NCBI GenBank assembly: GCA_017612805.1
Contig: JAGAFD010000004.1
Location: forward strand, 1-64,000
Direction: 5' to 3'
From: Bacilli bacterium
GTDB lineage: Bacteria; Bacillota_I; Bacilli_A; RF39; UBA660
Length of the DNA: 64,000 bases
Each line of letters starts with the position of its first letter. Position 1 is the stretch's first letter. Both the position numbers and the translations under genes were made by a program. The notes under the pieces were generated by a model. That model was not told the origin of the DNA. It saw only the letters and a list, made by a program, of their open reading frames with translations, and did not search any database. This document shows positions 58,105 through 64,000 of this stretch, in pieces.

Positions 58105-60780
58105 ATGAAGAAAGCTTTGCTTATTGCATCCCGTGTCTTATTTGCGGTGGTGCTTGCATTCTGTATATTTAAAACATGTAGTATTTTAGCAGATACTTCA
58201 ATATTCCAAATAACTAAGATTGAAGTTAAAGATAAATCTGAAGGAGTAGTTGTTAATAGTGTTGGTTTGTCCGAAGGACAACTCCAAAACGATATTATTT
58301 TCTCAGCTAAAGATGATTATATCAAGTATAACATCACAATCAAAAATACCTCTAATGACGATTATACAATTAAATCAATAACGGATAACAATGATTCTAC
58401 TAATCTTGAATATACTTATGAAGATTTAACAAATGTAGTAGTAGAATCGAAAACTGAAAAAACCTTTGAATTACAAATCAAATATATAGAACAAACAACT
58501 GGCTTAAATATTTCTAATAAACCAGTAAGCTTAACATTAACTTATGAAAAAAGTGATGGAACTACTGGAAGCGAAATTATTACTAATAATGATGGAACCT
58601 CATCAACAACCCCAGCTAGTGATGTAACCGAGATTGATGATGAAGATATCGTAAATCCAAATACTGGTGATAACATTAATAAATATATAATAATTGGATT
58701 ATTATCTTTAGTTGGTTTAATAATTTCAATAACTAAAGAAAAACAATTATTTAAAACATTAGTAGTTATTGGCTTATTTGCAACACTAGCAATTCCATTT
58801 GGAACAAAAGCTGATACCGAAGCATTTATTATTAAATTTACAACCAATAAAGTTCAAAATACATCTACCGAATTACTTAGTGGACCAGATTTAAATTTAA
58901 TGATGTTTAAATTATGTACCGGAAATGATAATTTGATTAAAAAATATCCTATTTCAAATGATGATTATTTTTATATAAATAATCCTGATGAACCCGGTCA
59001 TATGAATGTTAGTTGCAATGCAACGCACTTTGTTAGAGCAACAAAAGAACAATATGATGCTATTAAAGATTCTTTAACGGAAAAAAATATTATATCTATT
59101 TCTGATGTGGACTTGGAAGCTTATATGTGGTATGACGAAAGTACAACAACCTTATATTATTATTCTTCAGCAATTGCATTATTATTAAATGAAGATTCTT
59201 CCGCAATGTTTGGTAGTATGGAAAATTTTACGGAATTAGATTTAAGCGAATTTGATACTATTAATGTTACAGATATAAAAAGAATGTTCTCTGCTCTACA
59301 TAATGTAAAGGCCATTAATTTAGGTAATAACTTTGATACATCCAAAGTAACAGATATGTCAGAATTCTGTTACGAATGTTTTCGATTACAAGAAATAGAT
59401 TTAGGAGACAAATTTGATACATCAAACGTAACTGATATGTCTGATATGTTTGCTAATGCAAGCAGTTTAATAAATCTAGATTTGGGTGACAAATTTGATA
59501 CATCAAAGGTAACGGATATGTCAGACATGTTTACTCTTACTACTTCCTTAACTAGTTTGAATCTTGGCAATAAGTTTGATACATCAAATGTAACAAATAT
59601 GAACTTTATGTTTGCTCAGACTGGTCTTGTTGAATTAAACTTAGGTAATAAATTTGACACTTCCAAAGTAACTGATATGTCTTATATGTTTAATGAATCT
59701 TATCATCTAAAAACTATTTACACAAAATATGATTTTGATTTTTCATCTAACCCGGATGTTGAAGAAATGTTTAGCTATGCTGATAGTTTAGTTGGTGGGG
59801 GTGGCGTAACATATTATGATCATGCAGATTATAACAATTCTAAATATGCTCGCATTGCTGGCGGATTCTTTACTTTCATACCAAATGATGAGGAAACTTA
59901 TAGTGAAATAATAAGTGGCCCAGAGCTAAATCTATTAATGCATAAGTTATCAACTGGTGAGGATGATTTAGAGATGGTCATTGGGGAAAATTCTTGGGGA
60001 AATTTGGATATTCATTATGAATATAACAATAATGAGTCAGATTATTGGTTTAATAATTATGTTGAATACATTAAGTATGCTCCTAAAGGGAAATATAATG
60101 ATGTTAAAGATAATCTGACTGCTAACAACTTGATATCTACACCGGATTCTGATTATCCATCATATATGTGGTTTGAACCTAGTTCCGGAACGATTTATAT
60201 TTACACTGAGGCAAATCAATTATTAATGAGTGAAAATGCTTCGTTCATGTTTGCAAATTTATCTGGCCTTTATGATTTGGATATGTCCATGTTTGATACT
60301 AGAAATGTAACAAATATGAATGGTATGTTTACTCAAACGGAAAGTTTAAGTACATTAAATCTTGGAAATAGTTATGATACATCAAAAGTAACTAATATGA
60401 ACTCTATGTTCTATTATGTTCCTGTAGAGGAATTACATCTTGGTGATAAATTTGATACATCAAAAGTTACCAATATGTCAAATATGTTTGGCTTTATGGA
60501 ATGCTTAGAAGTATTAGATTTAGGTGATAAATTTGATACATCAAAAGTAACTGATATGTCATATATGTTTACTATGATGGCAAACTTATCCAAAATCTAT
60601 GTTTCAGCTGATTTTGATTTATCATCATTAGAAAATAGTAATAGCATGTTTGAAGAATGCACTAGTATTGTTGGTGAATCAGGTACGGAGTTTAATTATG
60701 ACTATATGGATGCAACTTATGCTCGTATTGATGATCCAGAACATGACCGACCTGGATACTTTACTTTAAGACAAAACTAA
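58105..60780 (+). CDS. chimeric DUF285/BspA-type surface protein
   Basis: The 891-residue exported protein has a signal segment (about 5-30) and a first beta domain to about 180. NPNTGDN (184-190) plus a hydrophobic stretch (194-209) and KEKQ follow, which looks like an LPxTG-type sorting signal but in the middle of the protein. A second signal-like segment (217-236, VVIGLFATLAIPFGTKAD) then leads to two blocks of DUF285-type repeats, with units such as FDTSKVTDMSYMF. Each block is headed by a related SGPxLNLxM-LxTG sequence, so the block was duplicated. DUF285 repeats occur in adhesive BspA-like proteins. The start at 58105 follows AGAGGTG. Confidence 0.75.
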   Translation: MKKALLIASRVLFAVVLAFCIFKTCSILADTSIFQITKIEVKDKSEGVVVNSVGLSEGQLQNDIIFSAKDDYIKYNITIKNTSNDDYTIKSITDNNDSTNLEYTYEDLTNVVVESKTEKTFELQIKYIEQTTGLNISNKPVSLTLTYEKSDGTTGSEIITNNDGTSSTTPASDVTEIDDEDIVNPNTGDNINKYIIIGLLSLVGLIISITKEKQLFKTLVVIGLFATLAIPFGTKADTEAFIIKFTTNKVQNTSTELLSGPDLNLMMFKLCTGNDNLIKKYPISNDDYFYINNPDEPGHMNVSCNATHFVRATKEQYDAIKDSLTEKNIISISDVDLEAYMWYDESTTTLYYYSSAIALLLNEDSSAMFGSMENFTELDLSEFDTINVTDIKRMFSALHNVKAINLGNNFDTSKVTDMSEFCYECFRLQEIDLGDKFDTSNVTDMSDMFANASSLINLDLGDKFDTSKVTDMSDMFTLTTSLTSLNLGNKFDTSNVTNMNFMFAQTGLVELNLGNKFDTSKVTDMSYMFNESYHLKTIYTKYDFDFSSNPDVEEMFSYADSLVGGGGVTYYDHADYNNSKYARIAGGFFTFIPNDEETYSEIISGPELNLLMHKLSTGEDDLEMVIGENSWGNLDIHYEYNNNESDYWFNNYVEYIKYAPKGKYNDVKDNLTANNLISTPDSDYPSYMWFEPSSGTIYIYTEANQLLMSENASFMFANLSGLYDLDMSMFDTRNVTNMNGMFTQTESLSTLNLGNSYDTSKVTNMNSMFYYVPVEELHLGDKFDTSKVTNMSNMFGFMECLEVLDLGDKFDTSKVTDMSYMFTMMANLSKIYVSADFDLSSLENSNSMFEECTSIVGESGTEFNYDYMDATYARIDDPEHDRPGYFTLRQN

Positions 60781-60806
60781 AACACATTGAAAACCAATGT
60801 GTTTTT
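60780..60806. terminator. bidirectional terminator
   Basis: AACACATTG (60781-60789) and CAATGTGTT (60795-60803) pair, with A residues before and T residues after. It serves both converging genes. Confidence 0.75.
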
Positions 60807-61008
60807 ATTTGTGCTCTTCAAAATGCATTATGTATAAACCAATATTGATTAATCCACATACACCAACTAAGATATAAATGGCACTTTCAATTAAACCAAT
60901 ACTACCAAATAAGAAGTTAACTAGATTAAAATCAAATAATCCAACTAAGCCCCAATTGATGGCACCAATAATGGTAAATACTAAACATGTTTTTTCTAAT
61001 GTCTCCAT
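60805..61008 (-). CDS. DUF378 (YuzA-like) membrane protein
   Basis: The 67-residue protein has two transmembrane segments with the DUF378 pattern (ETLEKTCLVFTIIGAINWGL, then VGLFDFNLVNFLFG and AIYILVGVCGL). The cellular role of the family is unknown. The minus-strand ATG at 61008 follows AGAGGAT; the frame could be extended by 19 codons, but that part lacks a ribosome site and family similarity. Confidence 0.8.
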   Translation of the reverse strand: METLEKTCLVFTIIGAINWGLVGLFDFNLVNFLFGSIGLIESAIYILVGVCGLINIGLYIMHFEEHK

Positions 61009-61107
61009 ACAATCCTCTTTTCTACTAATAGTATGGTTAGTTTTTAAAAATCTATTCATATTCAATATTTTTTCAAATATATTTAATTAGAAAAGGAAAA
61101 TGGTGAT

Positions 61108-62085
61108 ATGAAAAAGTATTTATTATTAATGATAATCCCACTATTATTAACCGCGTGTGGTACCAAGAAAAATGTTAAAGTGGATAAGTTTATAAAAAAA
61201 GTGAATAATAGTGAAGCTTACAGCATTAAAGGTGCTATGGAAATATATAACGAAGAAGATACATATACTTATTCTTTAAATGTATTATATAAAGAACCGG
61301 ATATGTATAAAGTCACGCTAATTAATCAAAACAATAACCATGAACAAGTTATTTTAAAAAATAGTGATGGTGTATATGTAGTAACTCCTGCTTTAAATAA
61401 AAGTTTTAAATTTCAAAGTACTTGGCCAGATAATTCTAGTCAAGCATATATTCTTAAATCTTTAGTTAAAGACATTAAAACTGGTTATGAGGTTTTAAAA
61501 AAAGATAGAGAGATAATTATTAAAACCAAAGTTAATTATCCAAATAATGGTGATTTAACAAATCAAGAAATATATTTTGATAACAATTATAATTTATCTA
61601 AAGTTGTAGTAAAAGATAATGAAAATAATGCTAAGATTAAAGTTATCTTTAAAGATGTTGATTTAAATGATCGTATTCGTGATGAAGAATTTTATTTAAA
61701 TAGTTTAATAAAAGAAGTTGAAAGTGAACAAAGCACGGGAACATTAGATGATTTTATTTATCCTTTATATATTCCTACTAATACCTTTTTAAATACTAAA
61801 GAAACAATTGATACAGATAATGGCAAAAGGAATATTTTAACTTTTAATGGCGATAAAAATTTTACTTTAATTGAAGAAGTAGCAGCAATTAATCCTGAAC
61901 TTGAAATTATTCCGGTATTTGGTGATCCAATGTTTATTAATGATTCAATTGGCGCTTTAGGTAGCAATTCGTTATATTGGACAAGTAATAACATTGATTA
62001 TTATTTAACGAGTAATGATCTAGAACAAACTGATTTAATAACCATTGCTAATTCCCTTGGTAATACAATTCTAGTTGGAAAGTAA
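61108..62085 (+). CDS. LolA/GerS-like lipoprotein
   Basis: The 325-residue lipoprotein has lipobox LLTAC (cysteine at 17). An all-beta half-barrel-like region follows: VDKFIKKVNNSEAYSIKGAM, YSLNVLYKEPDMYKVTLIN and QVILKNSDGVYVVTPALNKS. This matches the Firmicutes LolA-like group that includes Clostridioides GerS and Bacillus YdcC, which are linked to spore cortex or germination. A DUF4367-like C-terminal part (about 215-325) with GALGSNSLYWTSNNIDYYL seems appended. With Spo0A and a CtpB-like protease in the window a sporulation role is plausible. Motif evidence is moderate. Confidence 0.7.
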   Translation: MKKYLLLMIIPLLLTACGTKKNVKVDKFIKKVNNSEAYSIKGAMEIYNEEDTYTYSLNVLYKEPDMYKVTLINQNNNHEQVILKNSDGVYVVTPALNKSFKFQSTWPDNSSQAYILKSLVKDIKTGYEVLKKDREIIIKTKVNYPNNGDLTNQEIYFDNNYNLSKVVVKDNENNAKIKVIFKDVDLNDRIRDEEFYLNSLIKEVESEQSTGTLDDFIYPLYIPTNTFLNTKETIDTDNGKRNILTFNGDKNFTLIEEVAAINPELEIIPVFGDPMFINDSIGALGSNSLYWTSNNIDYYLTSNDLEQTDLITIANSLGNTILVGK

Positions 62086-62116
62086 TATTGCTTTTCAACT
62101 TATTTTTTTGTATAAT
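62074..62116 (+). terminator. terminator and -10 of the next gene
   Basis: GTTGGAAAG (62074-62082) and CTTTTCAAC (62091-62099) pair with one G-T and are followed by T residues. TATAAT follows at 62111-62116. Confidence 0.65.
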
Positions 62117-62133
62117 GATTTTAGGTGAATAAA

Positions 62134-62631
62134 ATGGCAAAAGGATATGTGGCAGAAGAACAAAAAGAGGTTTATAAATTAGTAATGATCGTAATGATCG
62201 TAATTGCAGTACTAAGTTTAGTTTATTTATTTAGTCGTGCGTTTATATCAAAAGATCTATTTAAGAGTAAAGAAGAAACTAAGTCAACTACTGAAACTAA
62301 AATACCAGAATTCAATTATTCTAAAATCATTGTTGGTGAATTATTAAATCGTCCATATGATGAGTATTATGTAATTGCATTTGATAATACTGGTGATTTA
62401 GCATTTGACTACAATAATATGATTAGTGCTTATAATGGAAAAACTAAATTATATACATTGGATTTAAATGATGGCTTTAATAAAAAGTTCGCTAGTGATA
62501 AAAGTAACCCACAAGCAACTAGTATTGAAGAATTAGCGTTTGGCGAAATAACTTTATTAAAAGTTAAGAATGGTAAAATCGTTAAATATTTAGAAGACAA
62601 GAATGATATTCGTAGTGAATTAAAAATTTAA
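62134..62631 (+). CDS. membrane-anchored thioredoxin-fold-like protein
   Basis: The 165-residue protein has a transmembrane segment (about 16-38) and a roughly 120-residue external domain. YYVIAFDNTGDLAFDYNNMI, then KTKLYTLDLNDGFNKKF and EITLLKVKNGKIVKYLEDK follow the beta-alpha-beta order of thioredoxin-like domains. No C-x-x-C is present, so no redox activity is expected. The ATG at 62134 follows AGGTGA; GTG 62125 is part of that site. It is 20 bases upstream of the S41 protease gene and shares its transcript. Confidence 0.6.
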   Translation: MAKGYVAEEQKEVYKLVMIVMIVIAVLSLVYLFSRAFISKDLFKSKEETKSTTETKIPEFNYSKIIVGELLNRPYDEYYVIAFDNTGDLAFDYNNMISAYNGKTKLYTLDLNDGFNKKFASDKSNPQATSIEELAFGEITLLKVKNGKIVKYLEDKNDIRSELKI

Positions 62632-62651
62632 AAAAATAAAAAGGTGATATT

Positions 62652-63830
62652 ATGGACAAAAGAGTATTTAAGCTAACTGAAGTAATTGTAGTGGTAATTA
62701 TCACTGCCGTATTATCAGCTATTGTTACTGGTTTTGTTTCATATAATGCCTTAGTTAATTTTAAAAAAGTTTCATATGTTAATTTAACTAATGATAAAGA
62801 CTTACAAGAATTTATTGAAGTATATGCAGAATTAGTAACTGATTATTATAAAGATGTTGATCGTAAGGAATTACTTGATAGCGCAATTACTGCTATGACT
62901 ACTTATTTAGATGAAAAATATACTATGCGTTTATCTAAAGAAGATGCTACTACTTTATTTGATTCATTAAGTGGCCAATATCAAGGCGTTGGTATTGAAA
63001 TATTACCTGATCGATCAATTAATACCGTATTTGAGAATTCACCAGCCGCTGAAGCAGGAATTCAAAAAGGTGATATTATTATTAAAGTTAATAACGAAGA
63101 TGTAACTGATTATGAATCTTCTGAGGTAGCTGCTTTAATTAAGAGTAATAAAAACGGTGATAAGGTTAGTATTACGGTTAAACGTAGTGGCAAAGAAAAA
63201 ACTTTTGAAGTAAAATTATCAAATGTTAATATTCCATCTGTTTATTCAAGTATTGAAGACGGAACCCACATTGGTTACATTTATATAAATGCTTTTAATA
63301 ATAATACATATTTTCAATTCAGAGAAAAATTAGAGGAACTAGAAAAGAAAAATATTACTTCTTTAATTATTGATGTTCGTAGTAATGGCGGTGGTTATTT
63401 AATTAGTGCCAAGCAAATTGCTAGTTTATTTATTGAACAAGGTAAAGTTATATATTCCCTAGCTGACAAGAATGCTAAGATTGAATATAAAGATGAGACT
63501 AAAGAATCAAGAAGTTATCCAATTGTAGTTTTAATTAACGGAAACAGTGCATCTGCAAGTGAAATTCTAACTGCGGCTTTAATCGATAGCTATGGAGCAA
63601 CTACTGTTGGTAAAACATCATTTGGTAAAGGCAAAGTGCAACAAACTAAAGAATTAAACGATGGTTCAACATTAAAATATACTTCGGCTAATTGGTTAAG
63701 ACCAAATGGGGAATGTATTGATGAAGTTGGAATCAAACCAGATTATGAAGTTGATGTTGTATTACAAGATGGTAAAGTAATTGATGCCCAATATAATAAA
63801 GCAGTCGAAATTTTAAAGAAAGCTAAATAA
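62652..63830 (+). CDS. S41 C-terminal processing peptidase (CtpA/CtpB family)
   Basis: The 392-residue secreted/anchored serine protease has an N-terminal membrane segment (11-30). A PDZ domain (about 112-190, GVGIEILPDRSINTVFENSP) is followed by the S41 catalytic domain. Catalytic S301 lies in GNSASASEIL and K326 in TSFGKGKVQ, with DVRSNGGGYL forming the oxyanion region. In Bacillus, CtpB activates a sporulation sigma-factor protease. Others process cell-wall enzymes. Which role applies here is not shown by the sequence. Confidence 0.93.
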   Translation: MDKRVFKLTEVIVVVIITAVLSAIVTGFVSYNALVNFKKVSYVNLTNDKDLQEFIEVYAELVTDYYKDVDRKELLDSAITAMTTYLDEKYTMRLSKEDATTLFDSLSGQYQGVGIEILPDRSINTVFENSPAAEAGIQKGDIIIKVNNEDVTDYESSEVAALIKSNKNGDKVSITVKRSGKEKTFEVKLSNVNIPSVYSSIEDGTHIGYIYINAFNNNTYFQFREKLEELEKKNITSLIIDVRSNGGGYLISAKQIASLFIEQGKVIYSLADKNAKIEYKDETKESRSYPIVVLINGNSASASEILTAALIDSYGATTVGKTSFGKGKVQQTKELNDGSTLKYTSANWLRPNGECIDEVGIKPDYEVDVVLQDGKVIDAQYNKAVEILKKAK

Positions 63831-63860
63831 AAGAGAAAGTGTAAATAACTTTTTCTTTTT
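63829..63860 (+). terminator. Rho-independent terminator
   Basis: AAAGAGAAAGT pairs with ACTTTTTCTTT (one mismatch) around GTAAATA and a T run follows. TATAAT of the next gene is at 63886-63891. Confidence 0.75.
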
Positions 63861-63914
63861 TATTTTCTTTTTTTAAATAATAGGGTATAATAAAAAACGA
63901 AAGACGGGATCGTA

Positions 63915-64000
63915 TGAGTAAAATTAAGGTAGGCGACAAGCTAACGATCCACTGTTATAAACATGATGGCAAAATTCATCGCACATGTGACGAGGCCGTT
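63915..64000 (+). CDS. DUF402 domain protein, 5' partial
   Basis: The first 28 codons (MSKIKVGDKLTIHCYKHDGK, then IHRTCDEAV) run off the right edge. 'VGDKL-x-I-x-CYKHDGK-x-HR' is the N-terminal signature of DUF402 proteins, a family of nucleotide or nucleoside-tri/diphosphatase-like (FomD/YgaC) enzymes. ACGGGATCG is a weak ribosome site, and TATAAT lies 24 bases upstream. Confidence 0.7.

Noticed and set aside
59300-60600. CRISPR-like or tandem DNA repeats (TTTGATACATCAAAAGTAAC units)
   Set aside because: The repeats are in frame and encode FDTSKVT units of DUF285. Spacers are coding and of variable length.
1-64000. Use of the Mycoplasma code (TGA = Trp), suggested by the AT-rich, L30-less lineage
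   Set aside because: TGA ends clear genes with correct downstream context, for example at 5558-5560 (overlapping the next ATG) and 53233-53235 (map before infA), and tryptophans are TGG.
1-64000. tRNA, rRNA, insertion sequences, phage attachment sites
   Set aside because: None of the intergenic intervals shows a cloverleaf, rRNA sequence, transposase or flanking repeats.

Overview
The window is a low-GC Gram-positive chromosome segment, most likely from an uncultured gut-type Bacilli lineage of the kind related to RF39, Erysipelotrichales or Acholeplasmatales. This is inferred from the strong AT bias, TATAAT/TTGACA promoters, GGAGG ribosome sites, lipoboxes, CdaA/CdaR, Spo0A and a ribosomal cluster lacking L30. 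TGA is a normal stop (for example 5558-5560 and 53233-53235), so this is not the Mycoplasma code. No tRNA, rRNA, CRISPR array or insertion sequence was seen, and there is no gene-free stretch above 300 bases.

1-6.5 kb: a SEC-C remnant, adenosine deaminase, a frameshifted XRE regulator, a small flavoprotein-like gene, a GntR/ABC (YtrA-type) operon with a palindromic operator, and an HD-domain operon.

6.5-26.4 kb: the most unusual region, a cell-surface fibre locus. At least five proteins are TasA/camelysin-like or share their TYAWF-type signal region. Two of them are large tandem paralogues with C-terminal Ig-like domains (10052-13375). With them are a 1047-residue adhesin-like protein, several minor membrane-anchored subunits, and three SipW-type signal peptidase homologues. 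One homologue is probably inactive (19181), one is fused to a roughly 500-residue cytosolic domain (19796), and one is canonical (24534). Embedded between the peptidases, and apparently translated with them, are a membrane-anchored McrB-family AAA+ ATPase (21826) and a DUF2357/McrC-like protein without a visible nuclease motif (23395). My reading is that an AAA+ machine related to McrBC has been recruited to the secretion or assembly of TasA-like fibres. The promoter of the main subunits carries Spo0A-box-like repeats at ten-base spacing and a 23-bp -35/-10 spacer, like spoIIG. Spo0A itself is at 39.2 kb.

26.4-41.5 kb: thioredoxin reductase, a protein with a possible Cys-His-Asp triad, a lipoprotein, a DUF308 protein, TypA, a membrane-anchored serpin, LysRS, a YfcC/AbgT-like transporter, then pgk-tpiA-spo0A-gpmI.

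41.5-55.7 kb: the S10-spc-alpha ribosomal operon from rpsJ to rplQ, with secY, adk, map, infA and rpmJ. L30 is absent, L3 has an acidic tail, L24 has a lysine-rich tail, and the Adk P-loop is altered.

55.7-64 kb: cdaA-cdaR (c-di-AMP), a chimeric DUF285/BspA-type surface protein, DUF378, a LolA/GerS-like lipoprotein, a thioredoxin-fold-like protein, an S41 C-terminal processing peptidase, and the start of a DUF402 protein. Most genes are on the + strand in short operons separated by clear hairpin/T-run terminators.
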